Shown here: piece after piece, positions 1-8,878 of the stretch
How positions within the stretch are numbered: position 1 is the stretch's first letter
Layout of the letters: each line of letters starts with the position of its first letter
Source: Actinoplanes italicus
GTDB lineage: Bacteria > Actinomycetota > Actinomycetes > Mycobacteriales > Micromonosporaceae
Reading direction: 5' to 3'
Length of the DNA stretch: 64,000 nt
NCBI RefSeq assembly: GCF_003001815.1
Contig: NZ_PVMZ01000004.1
Span: forward strand, 124,001 to 188,000
The notes under the pieces: generated by a model
The model's input: the letters and a program-made list of their open reading frames with translations, nothing else
What the model was told of the DNA's origin: nothing
Databases searched by the model: none
Program-made: the position numbers and the translations under genes

Positions 1-494
1 CCGGAACACCGGCCGAGAAGAGCGGCGACATCCGGGCCGCGGCAATCAGTGTCGACCCGTTCCTGCAGGTCACGAACCTGGTCTCGGAGGCCGACCGGTA
101 CGGCGCGATGAAGACCGCCCTCAACATCGGGTCGACGATCATCCTGCTGCTGATGGGCCTGGGCCTGCTGCTGGACGTCGCCGACCGGTTGCACGACCGG
201 CGGCGGCTGCTCGGGGTGCTGGCCGCCATCGGTGCGACCCGGGCCACGGTGCTCCGGTCGGTGATGCTGCAAGCGCTCGTGCCGGTGGTGGCCGGTCTCG
301 CGCTGGCGGTCGCGACCGGGATCGGGCTGGGCGTGGTGCTCATGCGCCTGTCCGAGGTCCCGGTCCGTATCGACCCGGTGGCGGTCTTCTCTCCGGTCGC
401 TGCGGGCGCGGCCCTGGTGCTGATCTGTACCGTCGCGATCCTGCTGCCGGCCGCGCGGCGCGTGACCAGCACGGAGCAGCTGCAGCACGAGTGA
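1..494 (+). CDS. FtsX-like ABC transporter permease, C-terminal part (5' end outside window)
   Basis: The reading frame is open from base 3 to the stop at 492-494, so the gene starts before the window; 163 residues are visible. Three hydrophobic stretches (roughly residues 37-58, 82-108 and 127-150 of the visible part) are separated by a basic loop containing DRRRLLGVLAAIGATRATVL. This is the usual arrangement of the last helices of FtsX/MacB-type permeases, in which the RR-x-LG-x-L-x-A-x-G-A loop precedes the penultimate helix. Such permeases work with an ATP-binding partner in lipoprotein or peptide export or in cell-wall hydrolase control; the partner would lie upstream and is not visible. 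The ATG at 108 is internal. The family is fairly sure, the substrate unknown. Confidence 0.8.
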   Translation, partial: GTPAEKSGDIRAAAISVDPFLQVTNLVSEADRYGAMKTALNIGSTIILLLMGLGLLLDVADRLHDRRRLLGVLAAIGATRATVLRSVMLQALVPVVAGLALAVATGIGLGVVLMRLSEVPVRIDPVAVFSPVAAGAALVLICTVAILLPAARRVTSTEQLQHE

Positions 495-504
495 GCCCGG
501 TGGA

Positions 505-561
505 GCGCCGGCCGGCAGCGACCGGCCGGCGCCCGCTGCCGGGACCCGCCCGATCGGCGGG
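505..561. terminator. Back-to-back hairpins between convergent genes
   Basis: A perfect 11-bp stem (GCGCCGGCCGG, 505-515, with 522-532) closes a 6-nt loop. A second stem follows (CCCGCC, 545-550, with 556-561). They lie between the stops of the permease and the convergent DUF4132 gene. There is no T-tract, which is common for terminators in high-G+C actinomycetes. Confidence 0.6.
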
Positions 562-572
562 CCGGATGCCCG

Positions 573-3500
573 TCAGCCGGTGACGTCGGTCAGGTCGCGC
601 AGGATCTCCGACGCGATGATCGGATCGAGGCTGCTCAGCGGCAGGGTGTCCGCTTCGGTGAGACTCCAGGCACTGGCGCTGCCGTCGTGCAGGAAGACCG
701 CGACCAGTTTCTGCTGCGGGTCGAACCCGACCTGCCCGACGATCCCCGGATCGAGGTGGACGGTCAGCACCTGTCCCGCGTCGATCACACGGTCGAAGCC
801 CGGTTGGATGCCGGCCTTCACCGCCTCCTGCCGGCGCCAGCCACGCCGGTCCAGTGTGAGCACCTTGGTCGTCGCCACGGTCACGCCCTCGAACCGCTCG
901 ATCCGACCGGCCGTGCGCTCCGGGTCGGAGAAGGCGTACACCGGACGCCCGAGCTGCGGGAACGGCTGCAGGATCTCGTAGTCGCCGAACACCCCGGCCC
1001 ACCGGGCCAGGTCATCAGCCATCTGCAGCGGGTGCGCGACACCGAGAGTCTCGTCCGCGCCGATCTCCACCGGCTCGTCGTCGGCGTCGGCGAAGCTGCG
1101 GTCCTCGGCGATCCGCAGAGTGCCGGCCACGGCACCGCTCTCGTCGTGACGGACCCAGACGAGGCGCCGACCGATGTGCCACATCAGCGGGTGCTCCACG
1201 AACAGCCGCCGGAACTCCGCGGGCGTCCACCGCCTGCCCGCGACCATGGCCTGTTCAAGCCGCCGGACCTGCTCGACCGCGACCTTCCGCACCCCTCGCT
1301 TCAAAGCCGAGAACCGCTGGTAGGCGGCCTCACCCAGCTCCGCGTCGTCTCTGGCGCCCGGCTTGGGCAGGGCTTTGACCCGCCGCCCGCCGCCGTCGGT
1401 GACGAACGGGCGCAACTGCTCGTCGAAGCCGACCATGAACTGGCGGGCCCCGAAGTCCAGGCGCAGGCTGCCGTCGGCGTCCAGCCCGAAATCGGGAACC
1501 AGCCGGTCGGCAAGCTGATCGGCGGTGAGCCCGAGACTCTCCGCGATATCGGTCAGCCGTGCGGCGGCGGCCTTGCGCAGCGGCCCCGACTTGGCGCGCT
1601 GGGAGATCCGGTGCAGGTGCAGGAACGCCTCGTCGGTGCCGATGCCGACCAGCACCGACAGGGCGGTGACCGCCTTGGCCGTCCAGCCCTCGGTGGGCCA
1701 CGACGTGATCAGCGGGGTGATCCGCCGGACGGTCTCGTCGTCACCGGTCAGGGCGACCGCGTCGAGGACCCAGCCGTCCTTGGCGATGCCGCCGGTGGCC
1801 TGCCACATCTCGAACAGTGCCCAGCCGAACTCCGCGAGCCCGGCCGCGTCGACGGCCCGCCGCACGGGCCCCAGACCCGCGTACGGCTCGTCGAACCGCG
1901 AGATCATCAGCATCCGGACCAGGTTGGCGACGGCCTCGGCGGGCAGCGCCCCGGACCCGTCACACAGCCGCACCGGCGGCAGCACGGCGGGCGCCGCCCA
2001 TTCCGGCGGCGACGGCATGCGAGCGGGAAGCGCCGCCAGCGGGTCGGCGGAGAACAGCGCCTCCAGCCCGGCGGCGGCCTCCGGCCCGTACCCGGCGGCC
2101 GCTGTCCGGAGCTGCCCGGTGTGACCGCGCTCGTGCAGCAGCAACAGGGCGCGTTCCGCCTGGCGGCGGGCGGTGCCGGCCTTGCCGAGCGCCGCCGGGA
2201 TCAGCGCCCGGGCGGCCGCCGCGGGATGCCGCAGCAGCCATTGCTGGGCCAGCCGGCGCACCGACTTGAGCCGGGCCGCCCAGTCGGCCATCAGCGTCGC
2301 CACCTCGGGCGAGGTGAACGGCATCAGCGAGGGCCCGTAGTCGGCCGGCGTCGACCGGGCCAGCGTCAGCAGCGCGGGAAGCGCATCGGTCCCGAACCGC
2401 GCGGCGGCGATCGGGAACCAGAACGGCGAGTGGTAGTCGGTACGCGGATGCCATCGGGCCAGTGCCGGGCGGGCGATCTCCTCCGGTCCGCGGCTGAAGA
2501 GGGCGCCGGCGTCGAACCACTGGCCGGTGCCGCCGATCACCTTCTCCGCCAGTGCGGCCCAGTCGGTGCGGGAGTCGTCGCGCGACGACGCCCGCTCCGC
2601 CCACTCCTCCCGCTCGCCCGGCAGCCAATCCTCGCTGGCCGGGTCGGTGCAGGTCAGCCCGGTGACGACCGGCGGTTTCGCGGCTTTCCGGCGGTTCTGC
2701 CAGGGCGGGTCGATCAGGACCGCGGGCACCGCGGACGGGGGAGCGGTCACGACCTCGTCCCAGGAGCCGACGACGGCGCGCACCCGGCCGGTGGCCGCCG
2801 GACTCAGCAGTGGCATGACCTGATCGACCAGGTCGAGGTGTTTGATCACGTGCAGCCGGAGCAGGTCGTCGTTCTCCTCGGCGAGGATGCGGAGGGCCCG
2901 TGCCGGGAACCGCCGGGCGGCGTCCTGCAGCGCCATCCGGACACTGCGCTGCCCGGAACGCGCCAGCAGTCCGCGCATGACGTCGTCGCCCGGCAGCGCG
3001 GCGAGCACCGGGAGGAGCTCGTCGGCGGTGCTCTGCCCCGGGGAGTACTGGAACCGCTGGTCGAGCCAGTGGAAGAGTGCGGTGGCGGCACCCGCGCCGA
3101 CGCCGTCGACGACGGTGATCGGGAGCCTGTCCTGGTCGAGGTGATGGAGGTGCACCGCGCGGGTCAGCGAGGCCGCCTGGGCCGGTGTCCCCACCGCGTG
3201 CAGCAGCATCCGGCACCGGGAGGAGTCGTCGGCGGCCAGCGCCTCGGCCACGTCCTCCGACACCCAGTCGGGCCTCGGGATCAGCACCGAACAGGCGGCC
3301 CGGACATGTGGCAGACCGGACCGGTAGGCCGCGACTGCTGCGCTGACCTGCTCGAACTCATCCTCAGGAGCGGCCGCGAGCGCCGCTCGGACCCTTAGCA
3401 AGGCCTCCAGCGAGGACCGGAAGCGGCCGCTGGAATCGGCTGCCACCCGGTGTCGGATGCTCGCCCCCGCCGTGGGGTTGCGGCGGTAGCGGGCAGCGGG

Positions 3501-3854
3501 ATCATCGATGATCAGCGTTGCCGTCCCGGCCGCGGCGAGCGCCGCGAACCGGAGCCCGTGGTCGGTGATCCACACGTCGGCGAACGCTGCCATGCCACCG
3601 CGGCCGTACGTCGCCGTCAACGCGACGACGGCGGCCCAGGCCGGGGACTGCGCCTCGGCGTCCCGGACGTCCGGCGAAGTGGAAGCCGCGATCATCCGGG
3701 CCATGTCGTCGCCTGCTTCGGCGAGCACGTGATCGACCTGGGCGCGCGACCACGGCTCGGCCGCGAACGGCCGCACCCCGGCGCCGCCACGACGCGGATG
3801 CACCCGCTCCAGCCACTCCTCCGGCATGACGAACACGTCTTCCGAAGCCGTCAC
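573..3854 (-). CDS. DUF4132 domain-containing protein
   Basis: A protein of about 1,093 residues with the C-terminal DUF4132 signature. Around residues 850-990 it reads RLFVEHPLMWHIGRRLVW, then GVAHPLQM and QPFPQLGRPVY, all typical of this family. The rest is helical and rich in Ala and Leu, like HEAT-type repeats. No signal peptide or membrane segment is seen. DUF4132 proteins are large cytoplasmic proteins of unknown function in actinomycetes and some proteobacteria. The frame stays open upstream to 4460, but that part is low-complexity. I chose GTG 3854, with a G-rich ribosome-binding stretch about 8 nt upstream; GTG 3878 or ATG 3827 are alternatives. A 903-codon open frame on the opposite strand is a composition artefact. 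Confidence 0.85.
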   Translation of the reverse strand: MTASEDVFVMPEEWLERVHPRRGGAGVRPFAAEPWSRAQVDHVLAEAGDDMARMIAASTSPDVRDAEAQSPAWAAVVALTATYGRGGMAAFADVWITDHGLRFAALAAAGTATLIIDDPAARYRRNPTAGASIRHRVAADSSGRFRSSLEALLRVRAALAAAPEDEFEQVSAAVAAYRSGLPHVRAACSVLIPRPDWVSEDVAEALAADDSSRCRMLLHAVGTPAQAASLTRAVHLHHLDQDRLPITVVDGVGAGAATALFHWLDQRFQYSPGQSTADELLPVLAALPGDDVMRGLLARSGQRSVRMALQDAARRFPARALRILAEENDDLLRLHVIKHLDLVDQVMPLLSPAATGRVRAVVGSWDEVVTAPPSAVPAVLIDPPWQNRRKAAKPPVVTGLTCTDPASEDWLPGEREEWAERASSRDDSRTDWAALAEKVIGGTGQWFDAGALFSRGPEEIARPALARWHPRTDYHSPFWFPIAAARFGTDALPALLTLARSTPADYGPSLMPFTSPEVATLMADWAARLKSVRRLAQQWLLRHPAAAARALIPAALGKAGTARRQAERALLLLHERGHTGQLRTAAAGYGPEAAAGLEALFSADPLAALPARMPSPPEWAAPAVLPPVRLCDGSGALPAEAVANLVRMLMISRFDEPYAGLGPVRRAVDAAGLAEFGWALFEMWQATGGIAKDGWVLDAVALTGDDETVRRITPLITSWPTEGWTAKAVTALSVLVGIGTDEAFLHLHRISQRAKSGPLRKAAAARLTDIAESLGLTADQLADRLVPDFGLDADGSLRLDFGARQFMVGFDEQLRPFVTDGGGRRVKALPKPGARDDAELGEAAYQRFSALKRGVRKVAVEQVRRLEQAMVAGRRWTPAEFRRLFVEHPLMWHIGRRLVWVRHDESGAVAGTLRIAEDRSFADADDEPVEIGADETLGVAHPLQMADDLARWAGVFGDYEILQPFPQLGRPVYAFSDPERTAGRIERFEGVTVATTKVLTLDRRGWRRQEAVKAGIQPGFDRVIDAGQVLTVHLDPGIVGQVGFDPQQKLVAVFLHDGSASAWSLTEADTLPLSSLDPIIASEILRDLTDVTG

Positions 3855-3965
3855 CTCAACCACCCCCGTGTCGTCCACGCGGCGCAACCTACCCGCCACG
3901 TACGACAAAAAGGGGCTCGGCGTGCCCCCGTAGGCTGTGGAACTCCGGAACCCGGGGAGGCCACC

Positions 3966-4254
3966 GTGGACGCAGCGCCCGACCCGCGTCGCGCCGCGGA
4001 CGCCCGGGACCTTCTCGCCCTGGTGGCGGCACTGCGACGGCCCGGCGACACCGGCCATGGACGTACTGCGGCGTTTCCGTGCAGAGGTGGCGAAGTACTC
4101 CGCCGCCATCGACGAACCGAACCTCGAGGCGCGCCGCTGCGCGATCGAGCGGCACGGCCGGCCCGGATTCATCGACGGCTGCGGGCCGGGCGAGCACCTG
4201 GTCCGGCGGCAGCGGGAGATGACACCGGAGGGGATGCGGCTGGTCGCCGGCTGA
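3966..4254 (+). pseudogene. Remnant of a small regulator-like gene with a frame break
   Basis: A strong Shine-Dalgarno sequence (GGGGAGG) stands 6 nt before GTG 3966. That frame begins VDAAPDPRRAADARDLLALV, which resembles the N-terminus of actinobacterial helix-turn-helix proteins. After about 28 codons it degenerates. A different frame from about 4057 carries a plausible protein tail (MDVLRRFRAEVAKYSAAI ... EGMRLVAG) that ends at 4254. The simplest reading is a deletion or frameshift that joined the start of one gene to the end of the same or another gene. The first half does not reach a DNA-binding helix. It could also be two unrelated short frames; function is not assignable. Confidence 0.35.
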
Positions 4255-4293
4255 ACCACGGCCTCCCCGGCCGGGAGAGGGCAGAATGCGGGC

Positions 4294-4722
4294 ATGGCGA
4301 AAGCAATGACGACGGCCGAGCTCCGCGACTTTCTGACGGCCGGCACGCGGACCGGCAAACTGGCGACGGTACGGGCGGACGGCACCCCGCACGTCGTGCC
4401 GATCTGGTTCGTGCTCGACGGTGACGACCTGGTCTTCAACACCGGCGCCGACACCGTCAAGGGCCGCGCGCTGGCCCGTACCGGCCGGGCCGCCGTGTGT
4501 GTCGACGAGGAGGCACCGCCGTACGCCTACGTCACCGTCCGCGGACCCGTCACCCTCAGCACCGACCTGGACGAGATGCTCGTCTGGGCCACCCGGATCG
4601 CCGAGCGCTACATGGGCCCGGACCTGGCCGCGGGCTTCGGCGCCCGCAACGCCGTCGAGGGCGAGCTGCTGGTACGCCTGCGCCTGGAGAAGAACCACGG
4701 CTTCACCGGCGTCGCCGACTGA
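4294..4722 (+). CDS. PPOX-class F420-dependent oxidoreductase, split-barrel fold
   Basis: 142 residues, the usual length for the pyridoxamine-5'-phosphate-oxidase-like split-barrel family of actinomycetes. Typical segments are GKLATVRADGTPHVVPIWF near residues 20-40, the glycine-rich turn after VFNTGADTVKGR, and VTVRGPVTL near residue 80. Proteins of this type bind F420 or a flavin in the cytoplasm and reduce varied substrates; none can be named here. ATG 4294 has a G-rich stretch (GGGAGAGGG) some 16-20 nt upstream and matches the family N-terminus. The gene stands alone, convergent with the next one, with its stop 1 nt from that gene's end. Confidence 0.85.
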   Translation: MAKAMTTAELRDFLTAGTRTGKLATVRADGTPHVVPIWFVLDGDDLVFNTGADTVKGRALARTGRAAVCVDEEAPPYAYVTVRGPVTLSTDLDEMLVWATRIAERYMGPDLAAGFGARNAVEGELLVRLRLEKNHGFTGVAD

Positions 4723-4723
4723 G

Positions 4724-5728
4724 TCACCGGTTCGCCGCCGCCCGCAGCCGCCGCCCCAGCGCCGTCCGCTCCGGCCGGGGCACGCCGAGCGTGCGGCGGC
4801 CGACCCGCTCCCAGAACCGTTGCGGGCACCGGCCTCGCACGCTGCGGAAACCGGTGTACGGCACCGGCGTGAGCTGCAGCGACAGCCACGCGTCGTCGCT
4901 GAGCACCCGGTGCCACTCGGCGAGTGGCAGCCGCAGCCGGTCGGTGGCCGTCTCCGATGGGGTCACCGGCAGGACGTACGCGCCATCGGTCCTGAGCTCC
5001 CACACCACGACCGCCCGGTCCTCCCGATCGACGGTGGCGTTCCACACCTGACCCGGCTCGGGCGGCCACGTCGCGAGACCCGGCGGCCGCGGCCAGGCCG
5101 GCGGACCGTGCCGCAGCCAGCGGGGCAGCCGCCACAGACCGCTGAGCATCGCCGCCGCCCCGGCCGCCGCGACCGCGCCGATGAGCAGCGGCTCCTCGTC
5201 ACGCCGCAGCACGGCGGCTCCCGCCGCGACGAGGAGCAGAACCGAACCGTCCCGGACCGACAGCACCGGCCAGTATCCGGTGTCCACCATTCGCCAGCAG
5301 GCCAGATATCCGGCCGTCACGATCAGCGCCACCAGCAGGATCCGGCCCGCCTGTGGCCGTACCGGCAGATCCCGGTCCAGAATCGACGACTCCACCCCGG
5401 CCACGAGGAACAGCAGTAGCACCGCCCGCCCCGCCATCCACCCGTGCTGCCGTCGCCACCACGGCGGGCTGATCCGCCGGACCAGCAGGAACGCCGTCCC
5501 CGCAGCCGGGACGACCCCGCCCCACGTCCACGGCGGCGACTGCGCCAGCAGCGGCACGACCGGCGCCGCCACGAGCGGTGAACCGGCCACCACCGCGAAC
5601 GGCGCCCCGAACCCCGCCCAGGGGTACGCCCTCCGCCCGCCCCGGGCACGCCGGAACCGGCGGTCACCCGGGCCGCGCGTCACCAGCGCCGCCAGCAGGA
5701 CCGTCCCCAGGACCGCGCTCAACAGCAT
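4724..5728 (-). CDS. Polytopic membrane protein of unknown function
   Basis: 334 residues. The first about 200 contain roughly six hydrophobic helices (for example residues 1-18, 45-62, 66-84, 95-112, 130-146 and 160-190). The last about 120 residues are soluble and rich in Trp and Arg, starting near PPGLATWPPEPGQVWNATV. A C-terminal cytosolic domain with the wording GQVWNATVDREDRAVVVWEL may resemble small SH3-like domains, but I do not recognise a family. The upstream 270 bp (5729-5999) has no gene; it holds a perfect 16-bp palindrome at 5774-5789 and a GACCGG/CCGGTC hairpin near 5931. Confidence 0.6.
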   Translation of the reverse strand: MLLSAVLGTVLLAALVTRGPGDRRFRRARGGRRAYPWAGFGAPFAVVAGSPLVAAPVVPLLAQSPPWTWGGVVPAAGTAFLLVRRISPPWWRRQHGWMAGRAVLLLFLVAGVESSILDRDLPVRPQAGRILLVALIVTAGYLACWRMVDTGYWPVLSVRDGSVLLLVAAGAAVLRRDEEPLLIGAVAAAGAAAMLSGLWRLPRWLRHGPPAWPRPPGLATWPPEPGQVWNATVDREDRAVVVWELRTDGAYVLPVTPSETATDRLRLPLAEWHRVLSDDAWLSLQLTPVPYTGFRSVRGRCPQRFWERVGRRTLGVPRPERTALGRRLRAAANR

Positions 5729-5999
5729 GCCACTCCTCGCCGGTTCGCCGACCGTCGATGTTGCGGTCGTCGATCCGGCGCGCGCCGGACAGCAGGTGCG
5801 TGCAATGCCCTGATCGGGGGACAGCGCGCGTCGTGTCCAGAAGCGTCGGAGTGCGGATCTGGGCGGCCTGATCCGTGGGCGCCTACCCGGATTCGGCGCA
5901 TTCCTGTGGGCGTTGTTCCCTGCTGTTCCTGACCGGTCCGGTCGAGAGGCTGCTGCGGTCCCGGCGGCGCAGCGCCCGCCCGATCACCTGACCGCCTGC

Positions 6000-6482
6000 T
6001 CAGACGGCCGTCAGACCCGCGGCCCAGGCGTGCGGATCCTCCGACAGCGCCAGGTCCAGACAACGCCGCTGATGCGGCGGCAGGGGTGGCATCTCCGCCG
6101 GGTCGAACCAGCCGACCTGGATCGACTCGTCGTCGTTGACCCGTGCCGTGCCGTCGGTGACCCGGCATCGTACGCCGACGGCCAGCCAGTGCACCTGGTC
6201 ACCGTTCGGCGCCACCGACAGGTCGAGCGCCTCCACCGACAGCAGCCGGTCGGCCACCACGTCGAGACCGGTCTCCTCGTGCACCTCGCGCACCGCGCCC
6301 GCGACCGGCTGCTCGCCCGGCTCCAGACAGCCGGTCGTCAGGGCCCAGTCGTGGGTGTCCGAGCGCCGGACCAGCAGAACCCGGCCGTGCTCGTCGAGAA
6401 CTACCGCGATCACGCCGGGCAGTGGCAGCGGGTCGCTTCCGACCTTGGCGCGCAGGGCCAGGACGAACTCCGGGATGGGCAT
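6000..6482 (-). CDS. Nudix hydrolase
   Basis: 160 residues with a complete Nudix box: G51, E57, R65, E66, E69, E70 and G72 fit GX5EX7REUXEEXGU. The domain covers about residues 22-140, the family's normal size. Nudix enzymes hydrolyse nucleoside diphosphates linked to another group, using a metal held by the two box glutamates. The N-terminus (PEFVLALRAKVGSDPLPLPG) matches a common actinobacterial subgroup annotated as NUDIX hydrolase or ADP-ribose-pyrophosphatase-like; the substrate cannot be told from sequence. The gene runs in the same direction as the flavoprotein gene 39 bp upstream. Confidence 0.9.
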   Translation of the reverse strand: MPIPEFVLALRAKVGSDPLPLPGVIAVVLDEHGRVLLVRRSDTHDWALTTGCLEPGEQPVAGAVREVHEETGLDVVADRLLSVEALDLSVAPNGDQVHWLAVGVRCRVTDGTARVNDDESIQVGWFDPAEMPPLPPHQRRCLDLALSEDPHAWAAGLTAV

Positions 6483-6521
6483 CCGGGCACCGTACCGGAC
6501 TTGATCAAGCTTCGGACTCGG

Positions 6522-7412
6522 TCAAGCGAGGAGGGCCTCGGCCACGGCACGGCCCGACAGCCACGCCGTCTGCACGCGCGGGCGCCCGAAAGCGTCACCG
6601 CAGAGCCACACCCGGCCGTCCACGGCGAAGGTCTCGTCCGTCGGTTCCGGTTGGGCGAAACTCCACCGATGTACGTCCACGCGCGGCGCCCCGGCGATGC
6701 CGAGCAACTCGCCGACCGCCGCGGCCAGGACCGGCCCGACGGCCACGGGGTCGTCCAGGTGCTTCGCGGCCAGTGCGGCGGTCGAGTGGGCGACCAGCAC
6801 CGGACCGCCGTCACCGCGGCGGTCGCCGTCGTCGCAGACCGTGGCCAGGACGGGGTGGTCGTTGACGAAGGCGCCGGCGAACGGCTCCCACTCGCGTTCC
6901 GGGTAGGTGAGGACCGTGGCGATCACCGGCCGCCAGGTCTGCGCGGACGCCGCCGCGGCGATCCCCGGCGGCGGGCCGAGGCGCAGCGCCTGCGGCCCGG
7001 GCATGGCGAGCACGACCGCGTCCGCGTCGGTGGGCAGCGAGTCCACCGGGGACGACAGGCGTACATCCAGTCCCTCGGCGAGGTCGGCCGCCAGTGACCG
7101 CAGTCCGCCGGGAGCCGCCCACCGTACCGGCCCGGTGGTCGTGTCCCCTCCCGGATGGACCCGGAACGTGTCGGTCCACGGCCGGGCGAGCCCCCGTTGC
7201 CGCCACGACGCGACCTGCGCGGTGAAGGCCGGATCGTCGGCGACGAGATAGGCGGCGCCGATGTCGGCGTACCGTCCGTCGAAACGTTTGCTGGCCAGCC
7301 TGCCCCCGACCACCCGGCCCCGCTCGAAGACCCGGACCCGGGCGCCGCCGTCGGCCAGGGCCCGCGCGCACGACAGACCGGCGATCCCGGCGCCTACCAC
7401 GACCACGTTCAT
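6522..7412 (-). CDS. NAD(P)/FAD-dependent oxidoreductase, renalase/amine-oxidase-like
   Basis: 296 residues. The N-terminal dinucleotide-binding fold shows GAGIAG at 7-12, followed by FERG at the end of the second strand and VVGGRLASKRF, the usual FAD pyrophosphate loop of the flavin amine-oxidase superfamily. The C-terminal motif WLCGDAFGRPRVQTAWLSGR places the FAD-contacting helix near residue 275. At about 300 residues it is shorter than monoamine oxidases (about 450) and fits the bacterial renalase-like group. Substrate unknown. The ATG at 7412 directly precedes the Rossmann strand. Confidence 0.8.
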   Translation of the reverse strand: MNVVVVGAGIAGLSCARALADGGARVRVFERGRVVGGRLASKRFDGRYADIGAAYLVADDPAFTAQVASWRQRGLARPWTDTFRVHPGGDTTTGPVRWAAPGGLRSLAADLAEGLDVRLSSPVDSLPTDADAVVLAMPGPQALRLGPPPGIAAAASAQTWRPVIATVLTYPEREWEPFAGAFVNDHPVLATVCDDGDRRGDGGPVLVAHSTAALAAKHLDDPVAVGPVLAAAVGELLGIAGAPRVDVHRWSFAQPEPTDETFAVDGRVWLCGDAFGRPRVQTAWLSGRAVAEALLA

Positions 7413-7513
7413 GATCGGACCCTACGTCAATGCCGGACCAGTGCCATGTCCCACTGGCCGTGCCGATCGCAGGCGACGGTCCAGTCACCGCCTGGATCGA
7501 CCGGCACACGGCA

Positions 7514-8155
7514 TCATGATCGCGGCCAGTCCCGCAGCCTCGCGCGGAGGGTGGCGATCGCCTCGCGGTCCAGGCCGTAGAGCGCGAACCGGGCGTCGTC
7601 GAGCCGATCCAGGTAGCGGCCCGCGTCGGCGATGTCCTCCGGGTCGAGCGCCGGGTCGGCGGCGTGCGCCAGGGCCAGGACCCGGTCCAGCGGGTAGCGC
7701 TCCAGCGCGGCGGCGACGTCGATGTAGTCACGGACCTCACGCCGGTTGACCAGGGCCGCGACCTTCGTGGCGACCAGATCGTCGAGATGCATGACCGGGC
7801 CGACGTCCATCACGACCGGCGCGCGGTGCCGGTCCAGGCGGCACAGCGTCAGGCGCAGCGCCCGGTGCTCACCCGCGACGAGGAACTCCTGGATGTCGGC
7901 GTCCATGCCGGCGAACAGTTCGTCGGCGTCCTCGCGCACCACCCGGTAGCCGGCCGCGGTCAGCGCCGACGTCACCTCACCGGCGGCCGCCGCGACCCCG
8001 CCCGCGGTGTCGGTGAACAGGTCGATGTCCTCGGTCGGCCGCGCGACGAGGCCGTTGACCAGCCACGCCACCCCGCCTCCGAGCACGAACCCGTGCTTGT
8101 CGGCGACCGCCAGCGCGATGCGGGCAACGTCCCGGTAGAAGTCGTCGACACTCAC
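7514..8155 (-). CDS. AbiEii/AbiGii-type nucleotidyltransferase
   Basis: 213 residues from GTG 8155. It has the nucleotidyltransferase signature GGGVAWLVNG followed by TEDIDLF, with metal-binding D43 and D45, and a KVAALVNRREVRDYIDVAA segment that is characteristic of the AbiEii/AbiGii toxin-like group. In abortive-infection systems such proteins are toxins next to an AbiEi antitoxin; no AbiEi-like gene is visible here, so it may be a housekeeping or orphan member. The start is set by the family N-terminus; a longer open frame upstream (to 8770) is a shadow of the VanZ gene on the other strand. Confidence 0.8.
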   Translation of the reverse strand: MSVDDFYRDVARIALAVADKHGFVLGGGVAWLVNGLVARPTEDIDLFTDTAGGVAAAAGEVTSALTAAGYRVVREDADELFAGMDADIQEFLVAGEHRALRLTLCRLDRHRAPVVMDVGPVMHLDDLVATKVAALVNRREVRDYIDVAAALERYPLDRVLALAHAADPALDPEDIADAGRYLDRLDDARFALYGLDREAIATLRARLRDWPRS

Positions 8156-8236
8156 ACGCCCAGGTTGGCACAAACCCGCCGTGCGGCCCGCGCCGGCCCG
8201 GGTGACTACCATTCGCGGGTCTGACGGGGGGATTTT

Positions 8237-8878
8237 ATGCTCGAGGGCTGGCACGGCTGGTTCGCGACGATCACCGGCGTGGTCGTCATCACGGTGCTCG
8301 CACTGCCGGCGGCGGTGCTGCTGGTGTGGGTGCTGGCGCGCCGGCGCCGGGCGGCGGGCGCCCCGTCGGCGTGGCGGAGGTCGCTGGCCGAGGTGGGCGT
8401 CGTCTACGGGACCGTGCCCTGGATCTGGATGATCCTGCTGCCCAACGGTGGTGCCGGTGAGCCCCGGGCGCGGTTGAACCTCGTACCGCTGAGGGATCTC
8501 GTCGAGGTCTTGGCGGACGGACCTCTGACGGCGACGGTTCAGATCGTCGGCAACCTGCTGGTGTTCGCGTCTTTCGGGTTCTTCGGGCCGATGCGCTTCG
8601 CGGCGCTGGCGTCGGTCCCGCGGATCCTGGCGCTTGCGGCGGCCGGGTCGATTCTGGTCGAGACTCTGCAGTACGTCCTGCGCCTGGACCGGGTGTCGTC
8701 GGTGGACGACGTGCTGCTCAACGCCGCGGGCGCGGCGCTGGCGGCCCTGCTGTCGCGCCGCTGGTGGCACCCGGCGGCCTCGCAGGAGCGGGCAGGGGTT
8801 GTCAGGCCGCGGTGGCGTGGCGGCGCAGGCGCGGGTGACGGGCCTCCCAGGCAGCGCGGACGCCGCGCGGCAGGTTGA
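8237..8878 (+). CDS. VanZ family membrane protein
   Basis: 213 residues. Features are an N-terminal helix (about 10-33), a second helix with VVYGTVPWIWMILLP, the conserved NLVPLRDLVE segment, NLLVFASFGFFGP, and a final helix followed by VETLQYVLRLDRVSSVDDVLLNAAG. These are hallmarks of VanZ-like proteins, linked in enterococci to teicoplanin resistance and otherwise of unknown role in the envelope. A G-rich ribosome-binding site (ACGGGGGGA) lies just before ATG 8237. The basic C-terminal tail (about 40 residues) overlaps the convergent gene by 77 bp and may be poorly conserved. Confidence 0.8.
   Translation: MLEGWHGWFATITGVVVITVLALPAAVLLVWVLARRRRAAGAPSAWRRSLAEVGVVYGTVPWIWMILLPNGGAGEPRARLNLVPLRDLVEVLADGPLTATVQIVGNLLVFASFGFFGPMRFAALASVPRILALAAAGSILVETLQYVLRLDRVSSVDDVLLNAAGAALAALLSRRWWHPAASQERAGVVRPRWRGGAGAGDGPPRQRGRRAAG

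Noticed and set aside
687..3398. 903-codon open frame on the plus strand
   Set aside because: It lies opposite the DUF4132 gene, is rich in Arg, Gly and Pro from G+C bias, and has no family features.
4724..5728. Assignment of the membrane protein to a named transporter family
   Set aside because: No motif beyond hydrophobic helices could be recognised.
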